This document shows, piece after piece, positions 1-5,464 of a DNA stretch of 6,974 nucleotides. The stretch is from Dehalococcoidia bacterium (lineage in GTDB: Bacteria; Chloroflexota; Dehalococcoidia; E44-bin15). Position 1 is the stretch's first letter. Every line of letters starts with the position of its first letter. Below the pieces are notes generated by a model that was not told the origin of the DNA, made no database searches, and saw only the letters and a list, made by a program, of their open reading frames with translations. The stretch is from the NCBI GenBank assembly GCA_030638665.1, contig DAOWEF010000069.1:1-6974 (forward strand), read 5' to 3'. The translations under genes were made by a program, and so were the position numbers.

Positions 1-1359
1 CGAGACCTTGTGCACCGGGTCGGCGTTGGGAAGCATCCTGGCTGCGAGAGCATGGCCCGATTCATGGTAAGCGGTGATCTCCTTCGCCTTGGGGCTGATG
101 ATCCTGCTCTTCCGCTCCGGGCCAGCGATTACCCGGTCGATTGATTCCTCAATCTCGAGGAGGCTGATTTGCTTCTTATTGCGCCGCGCCGTCAGGATGG
201 CTGCCTCATTCACCAGGTTGGCGAGGTCAGCACCCGAAAAGCCCGGGGTCTGTTTAGCAACGATCTCCAGATTGGCTGAATCATCCAAAGGCATACCCTT
301 GGCGTGTACCTCCAATATCGCCTTACGCCCCTTAATATCGGGGCGGTCCAACACCACCTGCCGGTCAAAGCGGCCGGGGCGAAGCAACGCCGGGTCGAGG
401 ATGTCGGGGCGATTTGTCGCTGCGACAACGATGACATTGGTGGAGGAATCGAAGCCATCCATCTCCACCAGGATCTGGTTGAGGGTCTGCTCCCTTTCGT
501 CATGACCGCCGCCAAACCCCGCTCCCCGGTGACGCCCCACAGCGTCGATCTCGTCGATAAAGACGATACAGGGGCTATTACGCTTCGCCTGGTCGAAGAG
601 GTCCCTCACACGGGAGGCACCCACGCCGACAAACATCTCCACGAACTCGCTGCCGCTTATGGAGAAAAAGGGGACGCCAGCCTCACCGGCCACCGCACGA
701 CCAAGCAGGGTCTTCCCCGTGCCCGGCGGTCCCACCAGGAGCACCCCTCTCGGGATGCGCGCCCCCAGGGCGGAGAATTTCTCTGGGCTCTTGAGGAACT
801 CCACCACCTCCTGGAGCTCCATCTTCGCTTCATCGACCCCGGCGACGTCATTGAAGGTAGTGGTTGGGTTGGTGCTGGGAAACAGGCGCGCCTTGCTCCG
901 ACCAAAGCTCATCGCCTGATTCCCCGCCCCCCGCGCCCGGCTGAAGATGAACCAGATCACACCAATAAAGAGAACCAAAGGCAATAGGGTAAAGAGCAAA
1001 TTGCCCCAATTAAAGCCGCTCGGGGGTTGTGGATCGAGCGCTACCTTGCTCATATCTACTTCACGTGCCACCAGATAATCGTAAAGCTCCGCGGTGCTTC
1101 CCACAAAACTGGCCTTAAACATCGGGGTATCCCCTTCCATTGCGGTAAGCGTATCCCCCTCTTGCACTATCCGGTCAATGTTGCCTTCTACAGTACCGTC
1201 TGCCAACTCTACAGAGCCCGTTACCGTCAGTGCTACCAGCTCGTCAAGGGAGCCAGACTCAACCTCGGGAGAACGGGGGAAAAAGGCAAAGAAGAGCACC
1301 ACCAGCACTGCGATCACCACCAGATAAATAATGCCTCTTCTCAGGAACTTCGAGCTCAT
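1..1359 (-). CDS. ftsH: ATP-dependent zinc metalloprotease FtsH (C-terminus outside window)
   Basis: Membrane-anchored AAA+ protease that unfolds and degrades membrane and soluble proteins. The 453 residues in the window show the family order: TM helix at about 10-28, extracytoplasmic segment about 30-117, second TM about 119-139, AAA+ module with Walker A GPPGTGKT (210-217), pore motif MFVG (242-245), Walker B IVFIDE (265-270), second region of homology ending RPGRFDR (327-333), and zinc motif HESGH (432-436). HESGH rather than HEAGH is a tolerated variant. The rest of the protease domain, including the third zinc ligand, lies beyond position 1; the usual family length is 600-650 residues. 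The start at 1359 is supported by GGAG at 1366-1369, six bases upstream, and by the hydrophobic helix placed directly after it. It is divergent from the DUF3786 gene and has its own promoter and leader palindrome. Identification is very secure. Confidence 0.97.
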   Translation of the reverse strand, partial: MSSKFLRRGIIYLVVIAVLVVLFFAFFPRSPEVESGSLDELVALTVTGSVELADGTVEGNIDRIVQEGDTLTAMEGDTPMFKASFVGSTAELYDYLVAREVDMSKVALDPQPPSGFNWGNLLFTLLPLVLFIGVIWFIFSRARGAGNQAMSFGRSKARLFPSTNPTTTFNDVAGVDEAKMELQEVVEFLKSPEKFSALGARIPRGVLLVGPPGTGKTLLGRAVAGEAGVPFFSISGSEFVEMFVGVGASRVRDLFDQAKRNSPCIVFIDEIDAVGRHRGAGFGGGHDEREQTLNQILVEMDGFDSSTNVIVVAATNRPDILDPALLRPGRFDRQVVLDRPDIKGRKAILEVHAKGMPLDDSANLEIVAKQTPGFSGADLANLVNEAAILTARRNKKQISLLEIEESIDRVIAGPERKSRIISPKAKEITAYHESGHALAARMLPNADPVHKVS

Positions 1360-1374
1360 TCCTCACTCCAAACT

Positions 1375-1394
1375 GCGAGGCATGAATGCCTCGC
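1375..1394. promoter_or_regulatory. 20-bp palindrome in ftsH leader (candidate operator or RNA hairpin)
   Basis: Two perfect 9-bp arms, GCGAGGCAT and ATGCCTCGC, are separated by two bases (GA). The element lies about 12-31 bases downstream of the predicted ftsH transcription start and 15 bases before the start codon. The position suits a repressor roadblock or a short leader hairpin near the ribosome site. It is not the CIRCE/HrcA consensus (TTAGCACTC-N9-GAGTGCTAA). The regulator is unknown. Confidence 0.5.
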
Positions 1395-1412
1395 CTTCCA
1401 CCATAGCTATCT

Positions 1413-1441
1413 ATTATACCAAAAAGCGCTTCATAATTAAA
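1413..1441 (-). promoter_or_regulatory. ftsH promoter, extended -10
   Basis: Read on the minus strand, 1418-1413 is a perfect TATAAT preceded by TGG, giving an extended -10 (TGgTATAAT). The -35 is weak: TTTAAT at 1441-1436 with a 17-bp spacer. Transcription would start near 1406, leaving a leader of about 47 nt before the ftsH ATG. Prediction from consensus only. Confidence 0.6.
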
Positions 1442-1455
1442 TAGCCAAGAGGCAC

Positions 1456-1484
1456 TTGTTGCCCCCCTCCTTCATGTGTATTAT
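1456..1484 (+). promoter_or_regulatory. Promoter for the DUF3786 gene
   Basis: TTGTTG (1456-1461) and TATTAT (1479-1484) are separated by 17 bp. The start of transcription would fall near 1491, only about five bases before the ATG at 1496, and no Shine-Dalgarno sequence is visible. This suggests a leaderless or nearly leaderless mRNA. Confidence 0.5.
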
Positions 1485-1495
1485 ACTTAATAACG

Positions 1496-2131
1496 ATGGG
1501 CCTTGACGTCGCTTACCAGAAGGCGCGAAAAGACATGGAACGGCTCAGCCCCCATGTTGCGGTCTCTATGAGCGGTGCTAGCTTCGATAAGGGAAGGTTC
1601 ACCATGCCCTTACTCCACCGCTCCTTCACCATCCACCTCCCCGAGGTGAAGGTGGCGGAGGTAGGAAGCGATACCCCACCCCCCATGTTTCTCGAGATAC
1701 TATTAATGCACTACATGGTGAATGCCGATGGCACACCCGTATCGGGCATGTGGGTCACCTATCGTCATCTCCCCGGGGCTAACCTCTTTGAGCAAAGGTT
1801 CACCAATATGGCGTTACGACCCCTGCTCGATAGCTTTGGCAACGATGCTGAGGGGTTTCGCCAGGCTGCCCTGTCCATCGGGGGCAGGCCAATGACCCGC
1901 ACCGGCGATGCTGCCTTCAGATTTCTGGCGCTGCCCAAAATCCCTATGGGATGTATCCTATATCTCGGCGATGATGAGGTGTCCCCCTCCATTAATATAC
2001 TCTTTGATGCCGTTGCCCCCCACTATCTGCCTACCGAGGACCTTTCTTATCTCGGCCTTCACCTAAGTGCAGCGTTGCGGGGCCATAAAACTAGCTCCGA
2101 TTGTGAGGAGGGGCATCTTGGCAAACATTGA
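1496..2131 (+). CDS. DUF3786 domain-containing protein
   Basis: This 211-residue protein matches the DUF3786 pattern over most of its length. Visible landmarks are LLMHYMVNADGTPVSGMWVT (about 69-88), the LPGANLF segment (92-98), the FGNDAEGFRQAA helix (114-125), the GG..MTRTGDAAFRF region (129-143), ALPKIPM (145-151), GDDEVSP (158-164) and the terminal ILFD...YLPTEDL (168-183). The family is of unknown biochemical function and is found mainly in anaerobes. Some members are fused to iron-sulfur or corrinoid-related domains, so a redox or metal role is often suspected. This copy has only two cysteines (C153, C203) and no CxxC, so it is not itself an obvious Fe-S protein. There is no signal peptide or TM helix. 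It is divergently transcribed from ftsH and precedes the crotonase remnant by 42 bp. The start is supported by promoter position rather than by a ribosome site. Confidence 0.85.
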   Translation: MGLDVAYQKARKDMERLSPHVAVSMSGASFDKGRFTMPLLHRSFTIHLPEVKVAEVGSDTPPPMFLEILLMHYMVNADGTPVSGMWVTYRHLPGANLFEQRFTNMALRPLLDSFGNDAEGFRQAALSIGGRPMTRTGDAAFRFLALPKIPMGCILYLGDDEVSPSINILFDAVAPHYLPTEDLSYLGLHLSAALRGHKTSSDCEEGHLGKH

Positions 2132-2173
2132 CTTGCTACCGCAAAATGGAATCGCTTGAAGGAGAAAACAGTA

Positions 2174-2293
2174 ATGGCTAGTCCTGTAGTTCTTTGTGAA
2201 GTAAAAGACCGGATCGGTTACATAACAATGACTCGCTCCGATAAACGGGATGCCCCAAATTCCGAGCTATGTGTTGAGGTGGGCAAGACATAG
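2174..2293 (+). pseudogene. Enoyl-CoA hydratase/isomerase (crotonase) N-terminal remnant
   Basis: A 39-codon frame starts at ATG 2174 after AAGGAG (2159-2164) and ends at TAG 2291. Its sequence (VLCEVKDRIGYITMTR, then SDKRDAPNSEL) is the classic first strand-turn-strand of crotonase-fold proteins, which normally reads like EVxDxIGYITMxRPxKRNALNxEL; the usual length is about 260 residues. Homology-like sequence runs to the stop and perhaps beyond: the next in-frame residues are QPFEQKE, and the TAG falls where the family usually has a tryptophan (TGG). This suggests a nonsense mutation plus loss of the remaining ~220 codons. The reading frame ends for good at the ribosome site of the next gene. 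The intact ribosome site could still let it act as a short upstream frame coupled to the operon. The family call is from pattern recognition. Confidence 0.7.
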
Positions 2294-2321
2294 CAACCTT
2301 TCGAACAGAAGGAGGTAGGTT

Positions 2322-3158
2322 ATGTGTGATTGGTGTGAGAAGTATGGTAATGGGTATGAGAGGTGGTACTTCAACCCGTCTAACTATGCGAGGAGGCTTT
2401 ACAAGATTAGAAAGGAGGAGGCCGAGGCATCAGGGGCAGAGGCCAACCCCCAGGCTGCAGGGGGAATGGCCTTTGTTGGCCGCGATTTCCTCGAGGCCAG
2501 GGAGAGGGGGGACATGGCGGAGGTGGAGCGGACAAAGCAGCAGATCGAGGGTGCCATGTGGCTCACCCACTTCGGGCAGGTTATCACCCTTGAGGAGGCG
2601 CTCAAGATCACCGACATCATGTATCCCATTTCCTTGATAACCTGCGCCTGTCGCCGCTCCATGGAGGGTCTCCCCGATGATGAGAACTTCACCTGCATGG
2701 GAATGGGGGCAGGAATGTATAAATGGGAGCGCTGGCCCGATACCTATCGAGGGGGAGTTCACTTCCTCACCCCCGACGAGGCGAAGGAGGTTTTGGCCAA
2801 GCTGAACAAGAGGGGCCTGGTGCACTCTATATATACCTTTGGCACCCCCTATCTCGCCGGTTTGTGCAACTGCGATTACCCAGATTGTGCCGCCATCAGG
2901 ACGGCGATCGATCTGGAGATCAAGATCCTGTGGAAAGGGCACTATGTAGCTAAGATCGATCCCGAGCTATGTAATGGCTGCGCCTCCTGCGTGCACCGCT
3001 GCCAGTTCAGGGCGCTCAGCTTCGTCCCCAACAGAAACAAGGCTTATATCGACCAGCTCCAGTGTTTTGGCTGCGGGCTTTGCGCTACGGAGTGCGACCA
3101 GGAGGCGATCACCCTGGTGGAGAGGGCCGGCCTTCCCGCTCTGGCAAACGTATGGTAA
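2322..3158 (+). CDS. Cysteine-rich 4Fe-4S dicluster ferredoxin-type protein
   Basis: This 278-residue cytoplasmic protein has 16 cysteines. The C-terminal domain has two ferredoxin motifs: C217-x2-C220-x2-C223-x3-C227 and C248-x2-C251-x2-C254-x3-C258. They should bind two [4Fe-4S] clusters, but the usual proline after the fourth cysteine is Q228 in the first and D259 in the second. The N-terminus starts MCDWCEKYG (C2, C5), a CxxC that could bind metal. The central part has ITCACRR (C108, C110) followed by C125, a CxCR...C pattern seen in some multi-domain ferredoxins, then C182-x-C184-x4-C189; these six could hold one more cluster. The likely role is electron transfer, with partner unknown. 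The start is fixed by GGAGG (2311-2315), six bases upstream. It is the first intact gene after the broken crotonase and lies 24 bp before the small ferredoxin. Cluster number and redox partner are inferred. Confidence 0.85.
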   Translation: MCDWCEKYGNGYERWYFNPSNYARRLYKIRKEEAEASGAEANPQAAGGMAFVGRDFLEARERGDMAEVERTKQQIEGAMWLTHFGQVITLEEALKITDIMYPISLITCACRRSMEGLPDDENFTCMGMGAGMYKWERWPDTYRGGVHFLTPDEAKEVLAKLNKRGLVHSIYTFGTPYLAGLCNCDYPDCAAIRTAIDLEIKILWKGHYVAKIDPELCNGCASCVHRCQFRALSFVPNRNKAYIDQLQCFGCGLCATECDQEAITLVERAGLPALANVW

Positions 3159-3182
3159 ATATGAATAGAAAGGGGTTTAAAG

Positions 3183-3437
3183 ATGCTGCCCACAATCACC
3201 GTTAACGACGAAAAGTGTAAAGAACCCATCTCCTGCCGTAAATGCCTGCTTATTTGCCCCACACATGTTCTCGGGCTGGGCACCGATGTGGGGCCCCAGA
3301 AGTTCCGTGAGATAGACCCCAGCCACTTCATTGTGAGAGCGGTACGCTTCGACAAATGTAGCGGCTGCATGGATTGTGTCAATGTATGCCCGCAAAATGC
3401 CATTCAGGTGAGCTTTAGCGGAGGTGACGCGAGATGA
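3183..3437 (+). CDS. Small 2[4Fe-4S] ferredoxin
   Basis: This 84-residue protein has two cluster motifs. The first is atypical: C12-x5-C18-x2-C21-x3-C25-P, with five residues rather than two in the first gap (CKEPISC). The second is canonical: C59-x2-C62-x2-C65-x3-C69-P. About 33 residues separate the motifs, longer than in clostridial ferredoxins (about 55 residues in total), which makes room for the LGTDVGPQKF...HFIVRAV insertion. It most likely carries electrons to or from the larger iron-sulfur protein encoded upstream. The start ATG follows AAAGGGG (3170-3175 region). An earlier ATG at 3161 is in another frame and stops quickly. The stop overlaps the next start as ATGA (3434-3437), so translation is probably coupled. 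Confidence 0.9.
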   Translation: MLPTITVNDEKCKEPISCRKCLLICPTHVLGLGTDVGPQKFREIDPSHFIVRAVRFDKCSGCMDCVNVCPQNAIQVSFSGGDAR

Positions 3438-4018
3438 CTATGGGTTGGAAGTACGCCAAGCCAATAAATGAAAAACTGATGACCCTGGAGGAGCCGGGGA
3501 AGGCGCTGCCCTTCGATGCTGATCGGGGGCTGGTCGATGAGATCACGGCGAAGTGCGCTATTGAGACACTGGTGGAAAGCCTCAAGGGCAAGGATAAGAA
3601 GGTGGCAGGAGAGGCCCTGGAGGCCTTCGGCAAGGAGCTGATGAAGCTTACAATAGAGCTTGCCGATGGCAAGTATATCGATCGCACCGGCGAAATGGTG
3701 GAGAGAGTGGCCAAGCAGACAGGGGTCTCTTTCCCCCATCGCTTCGAGCGCTATGTGGAGCTTGCCATCCTGGCCTCGCGACCCACCGACAGGTGGAACA
3801 TCGCCAAAGCGACCACCAAGGAGCTGGTGCTCCAGGTCTCTAGCTGCACCCTAAACAAAGCGATGGCGGAGGCAGGACTTGCGCTTCCCTGCAAAGCGAT
3901 GTGCCTTGCCAGCTTCGAGATAGCCGCTGCGAAGACCGGCGATAAATTAAATATGGAAATGAGCAAGACACTGACCAAGGATGGTATGTGTGAGTTCACT
4001 TTTTCTCTCCAGTCGTAG
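3434..4018 (+). CDS. Putative ATC-hydrolase/V4R-like cysteine-containing protein
   Basis: This 194-residue soluble protein has a mostly helical first half (about 30-100, rich in K/E/L). The second half resembles the L-2-amino-thiazoline-4-carboxylate hydrolase-like and 4-vinyl-reductase-like small-molecule-binding folds: a strand ending in C138, a loop with C153 and C157 (LPCKAMC), and a final strand KTLTKDGMCEFTF with C186 (about 178-190), equivalent to the G-x-x-C-x-F closing motif of those families. Many proteins carrying this domain are annotated as hydrolases without evidence, so the reaction should be treated as unknown. The ATGA overlap with the ferredoxin gene indicates one operon and a stoichiometric partner. 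It might bind a substrate or cofactor for the two iron-sulfur proteins. The CDS is secure; the family is moderate, judged by motif only. Confidence 0.75.
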   Translation: MTMGWKYAKPINEKLMTLEEPGKALPFDADRGLVDEITAKCAIETLVESLKGKDKKVAGEALEAFGKELMKLTIELADGKYIDRTGEMVERVAKQTGVSFPHRFERYVELAILASRPTDRWNIAKATTKELVLQVSSCTLNKAMAEAGLALPCKAMCLASFEIAAAKTGDKLNMEMSKTLTKDGMCEFTFSLQS

Positions 4019-4337
4019 GATAAGATGTGAATTCGGCGTATTCATATCGCCGCCTCAAGGGGGATGGCAGGGGTCATGGGGATTTAACGGTCTCCAGTGG
4101 TCCAAAAGCTTCCGAGCCCATAGAGTGGGTCTCGAGGAGTTCCTCGAGGAGTGGTATGATCAAAGCGCCGAGAACTGTAACCTCTTCGAGAACATCAGCG
4201 AGGTGGATAAATACAGCATCACCTGCACCGTGTGTAATCACTTCGAAGAGGAGTGCTGCGCGCCTGGCTCCAAGGGCCCGAGCATCGTCAGCCTGCTCAA
4301 GGCCTCCTACAATCACGATGGACTGGCCTGGCAATAG
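3981..4337 (+). pseudogene. Degraded or truncated paralogue of the upstream ATC-hydrolase-like gene
   Basis: From about 4082 to 4337 this frame has strongly coding codon use (G/C at most third positions) and a plausible protein with C-rich signature SITCTVCNHFEEECC. This segment and the following SIVSLLKASYNHDGLAW line up by eye with LQVSSCTLNKAMAEAGL and CKAMCLASFEIAAAK of the preceding protein, but the closing G-x-x-C-E-F strand is missing. The open frame starts formally at ATG 3981, inside the previous gene, which is an unlikely start. A better ancestral start is ATG 4076, after AGGGG (4069-4073). It now reads ATG GGG ATT TAA, and removing one G from the run 4078-4081 would restore MGFNGLQWSKSF and the rest of the frame. 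This suggests a single-base frameshift (or sequencing error) plus C-terminal loss. It could alternatively be a real small protein with a non-ATG start. Confidence 0.45.
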
Positions 4338-4392
4338 CGACCGGTAGCAGAAACAGAAAACCTTAAAAACATCCTTAGGTTCGAAAAAGGCG

Positions 4393-4460
4393 ATAGTCAT
4401 TGACACAGCAAACCCAAAACCCTAAAATAGTCATCGAAAGCGGAAACCCAAAGCACTTAA
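4393..4460 (+). repeat. 34-bp tandem duplication overlapping the greA-fusion promoter
   Basis: Units 4393-4426 and 4427-4460 match at 26 of 34 positions by direct comparison. The best conserved blocks are ATAGTCAT (4393-4400 and 4427-4434) and AAACCCAAA (4410-4418 and 4444-4452), each exactly 34 bp apart. The first ATAGTCAT ends on the first base of the -35 box and the second begins inside the -10 box, so a protein bound to this repeat would cover the promoter. Regulator unknown. Confidence 0.6.
4400..4428 (+). promoter_or_regulatory. Strong sigma70-type promoter for the greA fusion gene
   Basis: A perfect TTGACA (4400-4405) is followed after 17 bp by TAAAAT (4423-4428), one mismatch from consensus. 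The predicted transcription start is near 4435, giving a leader of about 35 nt that is A-rich and lacks a Shine-Dalgarno sequence. Confidence 0.8.
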
Positions 4461-4469
4461 AATAACAAA

Positions 4470-5261
4470 GTGAACCAAGAAAAAACCTTAGTGCGGACAG
4501 CGACGGATTTCCTTGCTAGCTTGCCTCCCCAGGAGAGGGAGGAATACCAGCAAGAGCTGAATAAGTTTGTTCGCTGGTACGGTAGGGAGCGCCCCTTGAG
4601 CCAGCTTGCCGCCCGCGAGGTGGCAAGTTACGCTGAGAGGATGGAGGGCTCCTCAACCAACACCATGAAAAGGCTGGCACCGGTGAGGGCTTTCCTATCC
4701 TATGCCAAGAAGGAAGGGCTCATCACGAATAACCTTGCAGTCCATCTTCGCGTGAAGAAAGGGTCGCTCAAGCAAGGGCCACCCGGTAGGGGACGAATCG
4801 AGGCAGTTACCCTGACACCAGAGGGTTACCAGGAGCTAAAAGCGGAGCTTTCCGCCCTTCAAGGGGAGCGACCCAGGATTGCCGATGATATCCGTAAGGC
4901 TGCCGCCGATAAGGACTTCCACGAAAACGCCCCCCTCGATGCCGCCAAGGACCATCAAGGAATGGTTGAGGCGCGGATCAAGCAACTGGAGACGATTCTT
5001 AAATCGGCGGTGGTCACTACAAAGAAGGGTGATAGCGCCAAGGTAATCCTGGGCAGCACAGTCACCCTTCAAGACCTCTCCTCCAATGAAGAGCTGCGCT
5101 ATACTCTGGTCAACCCCAGTGAGGCGAGCCCCTCAAAGGGCAAACTCTCCATCAACTCACCCACAGGGAAGGCGCTCCTCAGTCGCCGGCAGGGTGAGAC
5201 CATCGCGGTTGCCGCTCCAGCGGGCACGCTGCATTATCACATCGCTAGGATAGATAACTGA
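4470..5261 (+). CDS. greA: Core-binding (integrase SAM-like) domain fused to GreA-type elongation factor
   Basis: This 263-residue protein has two parts. Residues about 10-95 look like the helical core-binding domain of tyrosine recombinases (DFLASLPPQEREEYQQEL, WYGRERPLSQL, then TMKRLAPVRAFLSYAKKEGL and NNLAVHL). There is no catalytic recombinase domain (no R...HxxR...Y). A basic glycine-rich linker (about 96-110) leads to a full GreA: coiled coil about 113-182 with acidic tip D149-F-H-E152-N (equivalent to E. coli D41 and E44), then the FKBP-like domain about 183-263 including SPTGKALLSRRQGE. GreA enters the RNA polymerase secondary channel and stimulates transcript cleavage in backtracked complexes; typical GreA is about 158 residues. 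The N-terminal domain may add DNA or protein binding. GTG 4470 is the first start codon in frame after the promoter; no ribosome site is visible. Domain calls are by eye but strong. Confidence 0.88.
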   Translation: MNQEKTLVRTATDFLASLPPQEREEYQQELNKFVRWYGRERPLSQLAAREVASYAERMEGSSTNTMKRLAPVRAFLSYAKKEGLITNNLAVHLRVKKGSLKQGPPGRGRIEAVTLTPEGYQELKAELSALQGERPRIADDIRKAAADKDFHENAPLDAAKDHQGMVEARIKQLETILKSAVVTTKKGDSAKVILGSTVTLQDLSSNEELRYTLVNPSEASPSKGKLSINSPTGKALLSRRQGETIAVAAPAGTLHYHIARIDN

Positions 5262-5272
5262 GCACGATATGC

Positions 5273-5312
5273 CAAGAAGTTCTGCGCTTAAGCGGCAGAC
5301 TTTCACTTCTTG
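5273..5312 (+). other. Hairpin just after the greA-fusion stop codon
   Basis: An 8-bp outer stem (CAAGAAGT 5273-5280 with ACTTCTTG 5305-5312) encloses a 5-bp inner stem (TCTGC 5281-5285 with GCAGA 5295-5299) stacked directly on its 5' side; CTTTC bulges on the 3' side. It starts 12 bases after the stop codon. There is no T-run after it, so it is not a classic intrinsic terminator. It may protect the mRNA 3' end, be a Rho-linked structure, or be part of a longer structured RNA reaching the next gene. Confidence 0.5.
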
Positions 5313-5330
5313 TGGCGTGATATGCAGCAG

Positions 5331-5347
5331 GCGCTAAGTTCAAGCGC
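5331..5347 (+). other. Second small hairpin in the greA-SCP2 spacer
   Basis: GCGCT (5331-5335) pairs with AGCGC (5343-5347) around a 7-base loop, with a possible G-U pair outside (5330/5348). It lies 18 bases after the larger hairpin. On its own it is weak evidence; it is notable only as one of several inverted repeats in this 203-bp gene-free stretch (5262-5464). Confidence 0.35.
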
Positions 5348-5364
5348 TCACCGAGCCCCGGCTG

Positions 5365-5374
5365 TTGGTACCAA
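5365..5374. promoter_or_regulatory. TTGGTACCAA perfect palindrome
   Basis: A 10-bp perfect palindrome about 90 bases upstream of the SCP2-like gene. It could be a half-turn-spaced operator core, but ten-base palindromes also arise by chance. No confident -35/-10 pair is seen here. The nearest candidate is TTGGCC at 5416 with TAAAAT at 5442 (spacer 20), which is poor. Confidence 0.25.
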
Positions 5375-5464
5375 AGGAGCTTAAAAAAACGAGTCCCCGG
5401 TGAAAAGTGAAACTCTTGGCCCTCTTAATGAGATGGGTTACTAAAATAAAAAAAGGAGGTAGCG

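Noticed and set aside
304..987. Long plus-strand open frame of 227 codons opposite ftsH
   Set aside because: It is antisense to the conserved AAA+ domain of ftsH; its composition (many H, R, P) is that of a shadow frame and it matches no family pattern.
2128..2156. TTGACT at 2128 as a -35 for the Fe-S operon
   Set aside because: No acceptable -10 at 15-19 bp; the operon may be read through from the DUF3786 promoter.
2430..2942. Minus-strand frame of 170 codons opposite the 4Fe-4S gene
   Set aside because: The plus strand carries the conserved cysteine motifs and a strong ribosome site; this frame is their mirror.
4131..4148. Perfect palindrome CTCGAGGA-GT-TCCTCGAG
   Set aside because: It lies in coding sequence and follows from the LEEFLEE codon repeat, so it is probably not a regulatory site.
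4359..4381. AACCT...AGGTT inverted repeat as a terminator after the Fe-S operon
   Set aside because: Only five A/T-rich base pairs with no following T-run; too weak to call.
4074..4406. Minus-strand frame with hydrophobic segments (110 codons)
   Set aside because: No ribosome site or family match; it mirrors the plus-strand Glu/Leu-rich codons of the degraded paralogue.
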